Shown piece by piece: positions 45,792 to 55,585 of a stretch of DNA of 64,000 bases; positions within the stretch are counted from its first letter, which is position 1, and each line of letters begins with the position of its first letter. Position numbers and translations under genes: made by a program. The notes beneath the pieces were generated by a model. The model was not told the DNA's origin and made no database searches. It saw only the letters and a list, made by a program, of their open reading frames with translations. Source of the DNA: Saccharococcus thermophilus (GTDB lineage: Bacteria > Bacillota > Bacilli > Bacillales > Anoxybacillaceae). The stretch lies in the NCBI RefSeq assembly GCF_011761475.1, contig NZ_JAASRS010000001.1:1550001-1614000 (forward strand), read 5' to 3'.

Positions 45792-46126
45792 TATTTCTCC
45801 TCCTCTTTTCGTGTCCAACGGTCTTTATCACGGGTGCGAAACTTTTCCATCACCATGTCATGCGCCTGCTGCAAATCGATGTGCAGGGAATTGGCAAAAC
45901 AAATAAGAACAAATAGCAAATCCCCTAGCTCTTCTTCAATGGTTTTTTCTTTTTCCGTCTGTTTTTTCGGCTTTTCTCCATAATAATGGTTTACTTCCCG
46001 CGCCAGTTCACCAAGTTCTTCCGTCAGCCTTGCCAGCATAGCGAGCGGGCTGAAATATCCTTCTTTAAACTGGCCAATATATTCATCGACTTCTTGTTGC
46101 AGTTGTTTCATCGTTTTTTCCTGCAT
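45791..46126 (-). CDS. ypjD: MazG-like nucleotide pyrophosphohydrolase
   Basis: A 111-residue all-helical NTP-PPase of the MazG type. Metal-binding acidic clusters are in [15 protein letters not shown] and [19 protein letters not shown] 46126 follows GAGGTG by 7 nt and gives the length of B. subtilis YpjD (111). Its stop is fused with the dapB start (TAATG). The substrate is probably a non-canonical or excess NTP; this is a family inference. Confidence 0.88.
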   Translation of the reverse strand: MQEKTMKQLQQEVDEYIGQFKEGYFSPLAMLARLTEELGELAREVNHYYGEKPKKQTEKEKTIEEELGDLLFVLICFANSLHIDLQQAHDMVMEKFRTRDKDRWTRKEEEK

Positions 46127-46202
46127 CCATGTCACCTCTCATGTCTTCATGTTAGCGAAAAGCGGCGTTTTTGACAAATATTTTCGCGCACCGTCCATCC
46201 GC

Positions 46203-46232
46203 GTTGCCTGAATGGGCAACTTCATCTATAAT
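46203..46232 (+). promoter_or_regulatory. ypjC promoter with an inverted repeat over the -35 box
   Basis: TTGCCT (46204-46209) and TATAAT (46227-46232) are 17 bp apart. The -35 box is within a perfect 6-bp inverted repeat GTTGCC / GGCAAC (46203-46220), which could be a binding site for a regulator. Confidence 0.6.
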
Positions 46233-46268
46233 TAAGGTCGCCGACTACTCTGAATACGGAGGGAATGT

Positions 46269-47141
46269 ATGATTCTCGGGCTAAAAATAAAAAACATCCT
46301 TTTCATTTTGTTTGGCGCCGCCATTTTTGCGTTCGGGCTTGTCCACTTTAACATGCAAAATAATTTGGCGGAAGGCGGCTTTACCGGAATTACGCTGTTG
46401 CTTTACTTTTTGTTTGGCATTGATCCTTCCATTACCAACTTGGCGCTAAATATTCCTCTCTTTTTTATTGGCTGGAAATTACTTGGCCGCCATACGTTTT
46501 TATACACGATTATCGGAACGGTTAGCGTTTCTCTCTTTCTTTGGATTTTTCAACGTTACACCATTCATATGCCGCTGAAACATGATATGACGTTGGCCGC
46601 ATTGTTTGCCGGCGTCTTTATCGGCGTTGGCCTTGGCATTATTTTCCGCTACGGCGGCACGACGGGTGGCGTCGATATTATTGCCAGACTCCTTTATAAA
46701 TATAAAGGAATCAGCATGGGAAAAACGATGTTTACGTTTGACGCGGTCGTCATCACCCTTTCTTTGCTGCTTTATCTTTCTTACCGCGAGGCAATGTATA
46801 CGCTCGTCGCGGTGTTTATCGCGGCTCGTGTCGTTGATTTTATGCAGGAAGGCGGCTATGCGGCAAAAGGAGCGACGATTATTTCGGAAAAGAGCGAGGA
46901 AATCGCCAATCGAATTTTGACGGAAATGGACCGCGGTGTAACGGTGTTAAAAGGGCGCGGCTCCTATACAAAACGCGACCGCGATGTACTGTACTGTGTG
47001 GTTGCGAAAAATGAACTGCCGCGGCTGAAAAACGTTATTATTTCCGTTGATCCGCATGCGTTCGTCGCGGTGACGGACGTTCACGATGTGCTTGGCGAAG
47101 GCTTTACGCTCGACGAACGAAAACAACCGATTGAACACTAA
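46269..47141 (+). CDS. ypjC: YitT/DUF161-family membrane protein
   Basis: A 290-residue protein with about five or six membrane spans in residues 8-185 (FILFGAAIFAFGLVHF, ALNIPLFFIGWKLLG, LAALFAGVFIGVGLGIIF) and a C-terminal cytoplasmic DUF2179 domain (about 215-285, GVTVLKGRGSYTKRDRDVLY). NMQNNLAEGGFTGI is the DUF161 signature. Transport is suspected for the family but the substrate is not known. ATG 46269 follows GGAGGGA. It is the only plus-strand gene in the 29.7-64 kb part. Confidence 0.9.
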   Translation: MILGLKIKNILFILFGAAIFAFGLVHFNMQNNLAEGGFTGITLLLYFLFGIDPSITNLALNIPLFFIGWKLLGRHTFLYTIIGTVSVSLFLWIFQRYTIHMPLKHDMTLAALFAGVFIGVGLGIIFRYGGTTGGVDIIARLLYKYKGISMGKTMFTFDAVVITLSLLLYLSYREAMYTLVAVFIAARVVDFMQEGGYAAKGATIISEKSEEIANRILTEMDRGVTVLKGRGSYTKRDRDVLYCVVAKNELPRLKNVIISVDPHAFVAVTDVHDVLGEGFTLDERKQPIEH

Positions 47142-47163
47142 AAAGGGGCGCTATGCCCCTTTT
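47141..47163. terminator. Bidirectional terminator between ypjC and ypjB
   Basis: Perfect 9-bp stem AAAAGGGGC / GCCCCTTTT with a five-base loop; it overlaps the ypjB stop codon. Confidence 0.82.
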
Positions 47164-47956
47164 ATTCCTCGTTTTTTTGGCGGGTGCGGCTTTTTTCCTT
47201 CTCTCCTTGATACTTTCTCCAGCCTACATAAGATAGCGTCAATACAATAATTCCCCCTGTCGAAATCATCACCCATATTAATGATGGGTCGGCTTCATCT
47301 TTTTTAGCCCCTTCAAAAAGCGACCGCAAATCTGCGCGCATCTGTTTTAAACGTTCATGCTTTTCCACAAGGCTTAGCTGCTGAAAGACCGGTGCTTGCA
47401 ACATTTCTATCTCGTTGTCTATTTTTTTCGCTTGCTCCGCCGGCACATCAATTTTGACGCTCGGCTCAATCAGCGCATAACGATCTAAAAAGTAGCGGAG
47501 GGAAGCGGCAAACGCCTCCTCACTCTGTTGATCGACCGCATTTTCAAGCTGATGAAATGCATTCATCACCGTTGCTTCCATCTCTGACCAAAGCGGTTGA
47601 TGGGCCGAGCGAATCGCATCGACAACAAGCCGAAACTGTGTAATTTTATCGATTTTTTCTTCCGCCGGCAATGAAGAGGCGGCAACCGCTTTCAGCGCAT
47701 TTTCATGAGTAATCGTGACAGCGCGTAGTTCGTCGGCAGATTTTAGCCGATCGCGCGCATTCGTCGCGAAAAATTGCTTGGAAAAATAGAGCAATACTTC
47801 TTTTGCTTCTTCAAATTGCCCGTTTTTCGCCAATTGCAATGCTTGATCAGAAATTTGGTCTAATTTTTTCCAGCCTCCATCCTGTTCGGCGGCATAGTTT
47901 AGCGATGGAAATAAACAGACGAGCGTAAGCAAAGCAAGCAGCCATATTCGCTTCAT
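47162..47956 (-). CDS. ypjB: Sporulation protein YpjB
   Basis: A 264-residue exported protein. A signal peptide or anchor (MKRIWLLALLTLVCLFPSL) ends near residue 22, a long helical external domain follows, and a C-terminal membrane span (IWVMISTGGIIVLTLSYVGW, about residues 225-244) ends in a basic tail. ATG 47956 follows GGAGGGACAAGG; the frame is open to 48004 without a site. The family is known in Bacillaceae as a sporulation protein whose mechanism is unknown. Confidence 0.87.
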   Translation of the reverse strand: MKRIWLLALLTLVCLFPSLNYAAEQDGGWKKLDQISDQALQLAKNGQFEEAKEVLLYFSKQFFATNARDRLKSADELRAVTITHENALKAVAASSLPAEEKIDKITQFRLVVDAIRSAHQPLWSEMEATVMNAFHQLENAVDQQSEEAFAASLRYFLDRYALIEPSVKIDVPAEQAKKIDNEIEMLQAPVFQQLSLVEKHERLKQMRADLRSLFEGAKKDEADPSLIWVMISTGGIIVLTLSYVGWRKYQGEKEKSRTRQKNEE

Positions 47957-48014
47957 CCTTGTCCCTCCTCCATTAACTACTACAATGTATGAAGGAGTGG
48001 ACAAGAGTAGACCA

Positions 48015-48608
48015 TTAATTTAACGGGAGAACAAAACGGTTTTTTCGTACACACAATAAATAGCCGATCGCAATCGAAACAATGCTAAGCCAAAACGTAA
48101 AATAACCAATAGCTGCTGTGTATTTCTCGAGCACGCTATAACGAGGCATCATTCCAAAGACGTAATCGATGATATCATTATGTAACGTCCAAACAGCGGC
48201 AATCGCTAAATGCGGCCAGCGGAAGCGATAAAACGGGGCATAGAGCATCCCTTCTACCGCCATCGCTCCATGGGAGATCATCAACATCCAACCAATCACA
48301 TCGAGCGTTCCTGTCACTTTCCACACTAATATGTTCATCACCACCGCCCAAACGCCGTACTTGACTAATGTGACAAGCGCTAATGCCTCCAATAAGGGAA
48401 AATGGCGGCGGCACAAAAACGCAAGCAAAACAAACACAAAAAATAGGCTTGCCGTCGGGCTATCAGGAACAAACGGCAAAAAAATGGGCGGCGTTTCCGC
48501 CAATTGATATCGGTACCATATATACCCGTAAATCGTCCCAGCTATGTTGACAACCAGCAAAAGCCATAAAAAGGGACGATATGCCAATATAGGATACAGC
48601 CATTTCAT
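48015..48608 (-). CDS. ypjA: YpjA, DUF1405 membrane protein
   Basis: A 197-residue protein with about six membrane spans (FLWLLLVVNIAGTIYGY, ASLFFVFVLLAFLC, AIGYFTFWLSIVSIAIGYLL). PFVPDSPTASLFF is the DUF1405 signature. It lies between ypjB and the qcr operon, as in B. subtilis. Function unknown. Confidence 0.87.
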   Translation of the reverse strand: MKWLYPILAYRPFLWLLLVVNIAGTIYGYIWYRYQLAETPPIFLPFVPDSPTASLFFVFVLLAFLCRRHFPLLEALALVTLVKYGVWAVVMNILVWKVTGTLDVIGWMLMISHGAMAVEGMLYAPFYRFRWPHLAIAAVWTLHNDIIDYVFGMMPRYSVLEKYTAAIGYFTFWLSIVSIAIGYLLCVRKNRFVLPLN

Positions 48609-48642
48609 TCCTATGCACCTGCTCTCTATGCTTGTCGTGAAA

Positions 48643-48676
48643 GAAAAAAGCTGACTAATCCTAGCCAGCTTTTTTC
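48643..48676 (-). terminator. Intrinsic terminator of the qcr operon
   Basis: Stem GAAAAAAGCTG / CAGCTTTTTTC with inner CTA/TAG pairs, directly after qcrC. T runs lie on both strands. Confidence 0.85.
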
Positions 48677-48688
48677 TCGATGGACCGT

Positions 48689-49456
48689 TTATTTCGCTTT
48701 TAACCCAGCAATGAATTCCGAAAGCTTTTTCAAATCAGCATCCGTGCCTTTGAAAACGCCTTTAGGCATGTTGCCTTTACCATTTCTCGCGATTTTCGCG
48801 ATTTCTTCCGGCTTTAAGCCCGTGCCGATGAGCGATGGCGCGGCCGCACCGCCGGATAAGTTTTCACCGTGGCAGGATGTACATGTATTCGCTTGAGCAA
48901 TTTTATAGCCTTCCGCATTTTTATCAATTTCCACTTGCGCACGGATTTTCCCTTGCTCAGCCGCTTTTTTCCAGTCATGTGTAACAACGGCTTCCCATGT
49001 TAAATAAGTCATAGCCGCCAGCGTTAACAGCATCATTCCGGTCGCAACCGGACGTTTCCATGGGCGGCGCTCCGGGCCGCGATCCAAAAACGGCGCCAAC
49101 AATAACGAAGCAAAGGCCAGCCCTGGTATTACAATTGCTCCGATGACGGTATAAGGACCGGATGCATACGAATATTTGAGCAATTGATACAAGAACAAGA
49201 AATACCAGTCTGGAAGCGGAATATATGCCGTATCCGTCGGGTCGGCAATACGCTCTAATGGAGATGGATGGGCAACCGTCAAACATAAAAAGCCGATTAA
49301 AAAGACAGAACCGACCATCCATTCTTTTAATAGGAAGTTCGGCCAAAACGCTTCCGTTTTCCCGGGATATTCCGAATAGTCTTTTGGAATATTCGGCTTT
49401 CTCACAGCGGGAACGCGGGAATCGCCGACGAATTTCATTCCCTTTCCGCGATGCAT
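48689..49456 (-). CDS. qcrC: Menaquinol:cytochrome c reductase, cytochrome b/c subunit
   Basis: A 255-residue fusion of subunit IV of a cytochrome b6f-type complex with a cytochrome c. Residues 40-155 hold three membrane spans (WMVGSVFLIGFLCL, PYTVIGAIVIPGLAF, VATGMMLLTLAAM) and PLPDWYFLFLYQLLKY, the PEWY-like quinol site. The C-terminal domain has the haem c motif CTSCH and Met ligand candidates in GNMPKGVF. ATG 49456 follows GGAGGGAAAC. Third gene of qcrA-qcrB-qcrC. Confidence 0.95.
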   Translation of the reverse strand: MHRGKGMKFVGDSRVPAVRKPNIPKDYSEYPGKTEAFWPNFLLKEWMVGSVFLIGFLCLTVAHPSPLERIADPTDTAYIPLPDWYFLFLYQLLKYSYASGPYTVIGAIVIPGLAFASLLLAPFLDRGPERRPWKRPVATGMMLLTLAAMTYLTWEAVVTHDWKKAAEQGKIRAQVEIDKNAEGYKIAQANTCTSCHGENLSGGAAAPSLIGTGLKPEEIAKIARNGKGNMPKGVFKGTDADLKKLSEFIAGLKAK

Positions 49457-49503
49457 TGCATGTTTCCCTCCTTTTTCTTATCAATCAACCACGTTCATTC
49501 GCA

Positions 49504-50178
49504 TCATAGTGGACCAGAAATACCTTGTCTGCGGATCATTAAAAAGTGCGCAGCCATTAAACCGAGCAGAATGCCAGGCAAGAAGAAAACGTGAATCGCA
49601 AAGAATCTTGTCAATGTTTGCGCACCGACAATTTCTGGATCCCCTGCGAGCAGCGTTTTAATTGCCGGACCGATCACCGGTGTTGCTTCCGCGATTTGCA
49701 AACCTACTTTTGTCGCAAATAGCGCTTTCATATCCCATGGCAATAAGTAGCCGGTAAAGCCAAGCCCCATCATGACCATGAAAATAAGCACACCAACGAT
49801 CCAGTTTAGCTCCCGCGGCTTTTTGTATGCACCTTGGAAAAAGACGCGCAATGTATGTAAAAACATCATGACAATAACAAGGCTTGCGCCCCAGTGATGC
49901 ATGCCGCGAACAATTTGGCCAAACGCCACTTCATTTTGCAAGTAATACACAGATTCCCAAGCGTTTTTAATATCTGGAACGTAATACATCGTTAAAAACA
50001 TTCCAGATAAAATTTGAATGACCGTAATAAAGAACGTTAATCCGCCAAAGCAGTAAACAAATGCGGAAAAGTGATGTGCCGGATTAACATGTTCCGGAAC
50101 TTCATGGTCAGCGATATCCCGCCACAAAGGCGTAATATCTAAACGTTCGTCAACCCAGTCATACAGTTTGTTTAACAC
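49504..50178 (-). CDS. qcrB: Menaquinol:cytochrome c reductase, cytochrome b subunit
   Basis: A 224-residue cytochrome b6. Four membrane spans hold two haem b groups through His pairs in GMHHWGASLVIVMMFLHTLRV and FFAIHVFFLPGILLGLMAAHF. GFTGYLLPWDMKA is the conserved quinol-binding loop, and there is a Cys at position 43 region equivalent only if aligned (not evident here). It follows qcrA by 3 bp. Confidence 0.95.
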   Translation of the reverse strand: MLNKLYDWVDERLDITPLWRDIADHEVPEHVNPAHHFSAFVYCFGGLTFFITVIQILSGMFLTMYYVPDIKNAWESVYYLQNEVAFGQIVRGMHHWGASLVIVMMFLHTLRVFFQGAYKKPRELNWIVGVLIFMVMMGLGFTGYLLPWDMKALFATKVGLQIAEATPVIGPAIKTLLAGDPEIVGAQTLTRFFAIHVFFLPGILLGLMAAHFLMIRRQGISGPL

Positions 50179-50181
50179 GTA

Positions 50182-50688
50182 TTACGCCCCCCCTCGTGGT
50201 TTCGCTTTTCCTAAGTATAACTTTCCGTCTTTCACTTTGTACTCGTAACGATCTAGTGGAGCTTGTGGCGGCGTTCCTGGAACGTTCGTGCCATCTTTCG
50301 TGTAGCGCCCGTAATGGCACGGACAGAAAAATTGGTTCGGATGTGCTTTATCCGTATTCCAGTTCACTGTACAACCAAGGTGTTTACAAATTGGAGAAAG
50401 CGCTACGATTTCTCCTTTTTCGTCTTTGTACACCCATGCCGATCTTGGCTCTTCCGACTCATACCAAGCGTCTTTTACTTTTACTTTGAAGTCAAAACGC
50501 TTTGGCTCAGTCGTAATGTCTTTTACATCCGCTACCGCTACCATCTCCGTGCCTGCTTCACGCTTTAGAATCGGATCAAAGGCAAAGCGGAGCATCGGCA
50601 TTAAAGTTCCAGCAGCCATAAAGCCGCCGACGCCAGTTAACGTGTAGTTTAAAAATTGGCGTCTTGTTACGCGATGTTTGTCACTCAT
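50182..50688 (-). CDS. qcrA: Menaquinol:cytochrome c reductase, Rieske iron-sulfur subunit
   Basis: A 168-residue Rieske protein. The twin-Arg-like start MSDKHRVTRRQFLNYTLTGV leads into the membrane anchor. The 2Fe-2S ligands are in CKHLGC and CPCHYGRY, with TPPQAPLDRYEYKV after them. ATG 50688 follows GGGGGGAAG; the frame is open to 50742 without a site. First gene of qcrABC. Confidence 0.96.
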   Translation of the reverse strand: MSDKHRVTRRQFLNYTLTGVGGFMAAGTLMPMLRFAFDPILKREAGTEMVAVADVKDITTEPKRFDFKVKVKDAWYESEEPRSAWVYKDEKGEIVALSPICKHLGCTVNWNTDKAHPNQFFCPCHYGRYTKDGTNVPGTPPQAPLDRYEYKVKDGKLYLGKAKPRGGA

Positions 50689-50835
50689 CGTCTTCCCCCC
50701 TCTATCCAAAATAAAGTCCATCCGAACGATATTGTATAACACAACAGAAAACTAGGACATTCTAATGATAGCTCAATCGGCGGACAAGGTCAATATCGTC
50801 ATCGCTTTAACCTTTCAACTTTCTGCCAAGCCGGT

Positions 50836-51291
50836 TTAGGACCATTGCGCAATAAAAAAGCGGAGCAGCTGCGACGCTTGATCACGGACCAGTTCATGTT
50901 TATAGGATTCATCCATATTCTCGAACGGAACCGTCGGAACAGTCCACAGCCTGTCTGAAATTACTGTTTCTTGCTCTTTCCATGTACGATCGCATGTTAT
51001 ATAAAATACATATTTCATTCCTTGTTCCATTAGCAGGCTTGTCCAATCCGTGAGCCTTTCTACAAGCAATTTTCTCGATTCGCTTAGGAAATAGGAAAAC
51101 GGTGGAAATAAAAACACCCTGCCTTTTAATTGCCGCTCCAATTCCCCGGCAACAAGCTGCACAAACTCTCCCCCGGAAGCAGCCGCCTTGGCGCCGTCGT
51201 CCATCGTAATAGGAATAAGCGGAATAAGCGCCGTGTCAATATAATCTTTTTCTTTTTGATACAATTGTACATCCGCTGCTGTCCATTTCAT
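50836..51291 (-). CDS. ypiF: YpiF, DUF2487 protein
   Basis: A 151-residue soluble protein starting MKWTAADVQLYQKEKDYIDT. It has FLFPPFSYF and YVFYITCDRTWKE, as in the Bacillaceae YpiF family; no enzymatic motif is seen. ATG 51291 follows AAAGGAGAG by 8 nt. It lies between ypiB and qcrA, as in B. subtilis. Confidence 0.87.
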   Translation of the reverse strand: MKWTAADVQLYQKEKDYIDTALIPLIPITMDDGAKAAASGGEFVQLVAGELERQLKGRVFLFPPFSYFLSESRKLLVERLTDWTSLLMEQGMKYVFYITCDRTWKEQETVISDRLWTVPTVPFENMDESYKHELVRDQASQLLRFFIAQWS

Positions 51292-51355
51292 ATGTACTCT
51301 CCTTTTTTCCAAAGTTCATTTCCCCTATCACCATACCATATTTTTTAACAAAAAA

Positions 51356-51377
51356 AAACCTTGCGTACAGCAAGGTT

Positions 51378-51378
<1 letters not shown>
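51356..51378 (-). terminator. Intrinsic terminator of the ypiA-ypiB unit
   Basis: Perfect 9-bp stem AAACCTTGC / GCAAGGTTT, followed on the minus strand by TTTTTTTTG. It overlaps the ypiB stop codon. Confidence 0.86.
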
Positions 51379-51926
<548 letters not shown>

Positions 51927-51968
51927 CTATCATTTTCCAAGAAAGAGGTAATATGGACCGCGGATCTC

Positions 51969-53231
51969 CTACTCCTCTAACTGCAGCAGCATGTTGGCTG
52001 CCTCCATGTGCCCAGGGTCAAGACGTACGATTTGCTGAAATATTTCTTTGGCTCTCTCTCTGTCGCCTTCTTCGATGAGAAAATAGCCGTACTCTTCAAG
52101 GAAATCAACGTTATTCTTAAAGAAAGTATATGCCTCTTGGTAATGGTTTAATGCATCGGAATACATTTCGAGCTTATGTTTCGCGCGCGCTAAATCCCAT
52201 TCAAACTGCGGGTCATACTCTCCTTGCGCCAGCGCTCCTTCTAGGCAGGAAACAACGTCTTCATACCGCTCCTCGTGCAAGAGCAGCGCACATAACGTCG
52301 TCAGCGCTTCAATATAGCCTGGGTCGATTTCGATCGCTTTTTTCAGCCATGATTCCGCTTCATCCGGCTTTCCAAGCTTTAGCGCCATTTTCCCGGCGTA
52401 GAGCAGCAATTCTTTGTTCCATTCATCGACATGGATGCCTTCCTTGGCAATGTCATAGCTTTTTTTCAGCTTTCCTTCATGCTCATACGCTTTCGCCAAG
52501 TATAAGTAAAGCGGAACGTATTCCGGATCGAGTTCTTTTAGCTCGCTTAGCTTTTCAATGGCGGTTTGGTAATATTCCGCTTGAAATGCCGTAAACCCAT
52601 AGCCGAATAGCGTCCGGCTGTCGACTTTTGCTTTTAGCGCTTCGTCGTAATACGGCAGCGCCTGCTCAAATTCCCCGCAAAAGCTGAGCGCCTCTGCAAG
52701 CCGCTCAACAATGAGGGTGCCGGCCATTTCCTTTGTTTTTTCCCGCACTTTTTCGTAAAATGGAATGCTTTTTGTATATTGCCCCATCGAAAAATATAGC
52801 TCCGCTAAGGCAAATTGAATAATCGGTTCATCCGGCATTTTTTCATATGCCTGCTTTAACTTTCGTTCGCTGACTTCCTCCAGCCCCTGCATTTGATACA
52901 GATCGGCCGCAAGCAGACAGGCGCGCGCAAACAGCGGGTCGTCTTCCTTAATTTGCGCTAAAATCTCAAGCGCCCTGTCCTCTTCGTCGAGCTCTGTATA
53001 TACTTCCGCCAAAAACAAACGGATTTCCCCTTCGTCCGGATAGCGAAGCGACAACTCTTCGAGCAGTTCTTTCGCTTCCTCTAGCATTCCCCACGAATAT
53101 AAGTAATCAGCAAGCTCGTATTTTTCTTCATCGCTTCCGTTTTTCTTCACCTCAGGCACCAAAGATAACGCTTTATTCACTTCTCCATTTTCGACCAAAC
53201 GGACAATTTCTTCGACGCGTGTCATAGACAT
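51969..53231 (-). CDS. ypiA: YpiA, tetratricopeptide-repeat protein
   Basis: A 420-residue protein built almost only of TPR units (about ten), for example AESWLKKAIEIDPGYIEAL and AKEIFQQIVRLDPGHMEA. TPR arrays bind partner proteins. ATG 53231 (MSMTRVEEIVRLV) follows AAGGAAGGG; the frame is open further up but overlaps the preceding gene. In B. subtilis it follows aroE directly, while here an extra gene lies between. Confidence 0.9.
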   Translation of the reverse strand: MSMTRVEEIVRLVENGEVNKALSLVPEVKKNGSDEEKYELADYLYSWGMLEEAKELLEELSLRYPDEGEIRLFLAEVYTELDEEDRALEILAQIKEDDPLFARACLLAADLYQMQGLEEVSERKLKQAYEKMPDEPIIQFALAELYFSMGQYTKSIPFYEKVREKTKEMAGTLIVERLAEALSFCGEFEQALPYYDEALKAKVDSRTLFGYGFTAFQAEYYQTAIEKLSELKELDPEYVPLYLYLAKAYEHEGKLKKSYDIAKEGIHVDEWNKELLLYAGKMALKLGKPDEAESWLKKAIEIDPGYIEALTTLCALLLHEERYEDVVSCLEGALAQGEYDPQFEWDLARAKHKLEMYSDALNHYQEAYTFFKNNVDFLEEYGYFLIEEGDRERAKEIFQQIVRLDPGHMEAANMLLQLEE

Positions 53232-53241
53232 AAACCCTTCC

Positions 53242-54144
53242 TTACGAAAAATTAGCAGCAAACATCCCAGCTGCACGGATGATCCGCTCCGTGCCAAATC
53301 CGGGGTAAAAATAAAGTTGATTTTCCACCTTCAGCAATCTTCCTTTATGAACCGTAACAACCGGAACATGATTATCATAATCGACAATATGCGTTTCGGC
53401 AACTAAACGGCTCATCGCTTCCTTTCCATATAGATTATAATCTACTTCGCCGCCAATGCGCAGATCTCCTTTTTGTGGATAAATGCCGATTTGCTTTAAC
53501 ACATTCAGCCTTAGCGGCGTTCGCTCCCGCAGCGGAAACGGAATAAATGGGATGTGGTGCATAGCGAGCAAGTTTCGCCATGCTGCCTCCTGCTTTTTCA
53601 TTCTTTTTTCGTTCGGCCAATATGGCACAAAGGTAAGCGGGGCGGTTTTCATGATATCGGCAATCCAATACCATGGCACGGAATGCAAAACATCGCTTTC
53701 CTCTATTTCGACAAAAATGACTCGTATTTTCCATCTCCTGCAGGCAAGCACAAAGGACGGGGTCAGCATACGAGCGGGTACTTTTACGCCGATGAAATAA
53801 TCGATGGGGCTGTTTAACAAATGCTGTCGCAGCTTACGCAGTGCGGAAGCGAGCTCCCGTTCCGAAGGGACGTCACAAACAGCTAGCAGCGTGGTGCAGC
53901 CGTTCTTGATGAGAGATTGCTGAACATATTGTTTAAATTGGGCAAATGTCCGCGGTTGCTGAAAGGAAAAATCAACCATCACGTGCCCGGGTGTGACGAT
54001 CATTTCCCCTATTTCCATGCGCATCCATGTATAACGCTTCGCCTGCTCATCTATGTAGTCAATGCGATTATGATCCATCACGAGCGCACAGTGCTGCAGC
54101 CGTTCTTGACGAATGACATATGCGCTTTCAATAATATATGGCAT
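53242..54144 (-). CDS. Degenerate amidohydrolase-like protein, 300 aa
   Basis: Residues 1-60 look like the small beta domain of amidohydrolases: an initial IIESAYVIRQERLQHCALV, then MIVTPGHVMVDFSF, which lines up with the family TPGLIDxHxH strand. The two metal-binding His are not there, and no later HxxH or Asp metal site is obvious. The rest (YFIGVKVPARMLTPSFVLACR, VPWYWIADIMKTAPLTFVPYW) could be a TIM-barrel remnant. So a non-catalytic or altered relative is likely, if the fold reading is right. It is 10 bp before ypiA and after aroA, a place empty in B. subtilis. The precise family is unknown to me. Confidence 0.55.
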   Translation of the reverse strand: MPYIIESAYVIRQERLQHCALVMDHNRIDYIDEQAKRYTWMRMEIGEMIVTPGHVMVDFSFQQPRTFAQFKQYVQQSLIKNGCTTLLAVCDVPSERELASALRKLRQHLLNSPIDYFIGVKVPARMLTPSFVLACRRWKIRVIFVEIEESDVLHSVPWYWIADIMKTAPLTFVPYWPNEKRMKKQEAAWRNLLAMHHIPFIPFPLRERTPLRLNVLKQIGIYPQKGDLRIGGEVDYNLYGKEAMSRLVAETHIVDYDNHVPVVTVHKGRLLKVENQLYFYPGFGTERIIRAAGMFAANFS

Positions 54145-54246
54145 GTCTTCATTCCCCCTTTACGACAGAATATGAGGGAATGAAGCGACATATGATTGGC
54201 CTTCTTCCCACTTATTTTCGGTGAAAGTGGGACGCCTCGTTATGAT

Positions 54247-54283
54247 AAAAAGCAAGAAACCGGCATACCGTTTCTTGCTTTTT
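54247..54283 (-). terminator. Intrinsic terminator of aroA
   Basis: Perfect 14-bp stem AAAAAGCAAGAAAC / GTTTCTTGCTTTTT with loop CGGCATACC, 3 bp after aroA. It ends the aromatic supraoperon. Confidence 0.92.
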
Positions 54284-54286
54284 CGC

Positions 54287-55570
54287 TCACATTAAAGAAT
54301 GAAGATGGTTAAAAAACGCCGGATACGAAACAGCGACCGCTTCCGGGCGTTTTAAATGGACGGTTCCTTTCGTAATGCAGGCGGCAATCGCCAACATCAT
54401 GCCGAGGCGATGATCGCCATGGCTGTCGACCACAGCTTCCTCTGCTTTTAAAGCTGATTTGCCATGAATGATCATGCCATCTTCCGTCGCTTCAATCTCG
54501 GCACCGAGCTTTCTTAACTCGGTCACGACCGTATCAATTCGGTTCGTTTCCTTCACCTTTAGTTCGCTTGCATCTTTAATAACCGTCGTTCCTTCCGCCT
54601 GGGTGGCAAGGAGGGCAATAATCGGAATTTCATCGATTAACCGTGGAATGAGTTCGCCGCCAATTTCCGTTGCCGCTAACCGCGAAGTGCGGACGGTAAT
54701 ATCGCCAAGCGGCTCTGTCTGTTCATTGCGAACGTTCTCGATCGCTATTTCCGCGCCCATCTTTTGCAACACATCAATAATTCCAGTTCTTGTTGGATTC
54801 AATCCAACGTTTTTTAACGTGATTTCGCTGTTAGGGACAATGGCGCCCGCCACTAAGAAAAAGGCGGCCGAAGAGATGTCTCCAGGAACATATATACTGG
54901 TCCCTGTCAGCTGCTGCGGCCCTGTAACCGACACCGTGAGGCCATCTACCGCTACATCCCCACCAAACAGCCGGATCATGCGCTCCGTGTGATCGCGGGA
55001 ACGATGTGGCTCCGTTACTGCCGTCGTGCCATCCGTCGCTAAGCCCGCCAATAAAATGGCTGATTTTACTTGCGCGCTCGCCACAGGAGATTCATAATGA
55101 ATCGGCTGAAGTTCACCGCCGCGGATCGATATCGGCGTATAGTTTCCATATTCGCGCCCATCAATGCGCGCTCCCATCATTTTCAACGGCTTCGTCACTC
55201 TTCCCATCGGCCGTTTGGCGATCGATTCGTCGCCAATCAGGCAGGCGTGAAATGGACATCCGGCTAGAATGCCAAGCAACAGCCTCGCCGTTGTTCCCGA
55301 ATTGCCGACATGTAAAATATCAGACGGCTCTTGTAATCCGTCCCGTCCTTTTCCCTCGACAACGACATGGCTCCCATCCTGCCGGATCATTACTCCCATT
55401 TTCCGGAAACAATCAATCGTGCTTAAGCAATCTTCCCCCGTCAAAAAATTTTCAATCGTCGTCGTACCGCGCGCAATCGCTCCCAACATCACCGCGCGGT
55501 GGGAAACCGATTTGTCGCCGGGTACATGGATGATTCCTTGCAATGATGAAACGTTTGTCCGTAACTGCAC
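54287..55570 (-). CDS. aroA: 3-phosphoshikimate 1-carboxyvinyltransferase (EPSP synthase)
   Basis: A 427-residue shikimate-pathway enzyme joining PEP and shikimate-3-phosphate. [18 protein letters not shown] near residue 17, [17 protein letters not shown] (PEP loop), and [18 protein letters not shown] plus [13 protein letters not shown] are the known active-site blocks. B. subtilis calls it aroE. Last gene of the supraoperon, 15 bp after tyrA, followed by a strong terminator. Confidence 0.96.
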   Translation of the reverse strand: MQLRTNVSSLQGIIHVPGDKSVSHRAVMLGAIARGTTTIENFLTGEDCLSTIDCFRKMGVMIRQDGSHVVVEGKGRDGLQEPSDILHVGNSGTTARLLLGILAGCPFHACLIGDESIAKRPMGRVTKPLKMMGARIDGREYGNYTPISIRGGELQPIHYESPVASAQVKSAILLAGLATDGTTAVTEPHRSRDHTERMIRLFGGDVAVDGLTVSVTGPQQLTGTSIYVPGDISSAAFFLVAGAIVPNSEITLKNVGLNPTRTGIIDVLQKMGAEIAIENVRNEQTEPLGDITVRTSRLAATEIGGELIPRLIDEIPIIALLATQAEGTTVIKDASELKVKETNRIDTVVTELRKLGAEIEATEDGMIIHGKSALKAEEAVVDSHGDHRLGMMLAIAACITKGTVHLKRPEAVAVSYPAFFNHLHSLM

Positions 55571-55585
55571 GTCATCCCCTCCATT

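Noticed and set aside
54468-54992. A 174-aa plus-strand open frame opposite aroA
   Set aside because: An antisense shadow of the strongly biased aroA codons, without a ribosome site or recognisable features. The similar frame at 25357-25908 opposite yppE was rejected for the same reason.
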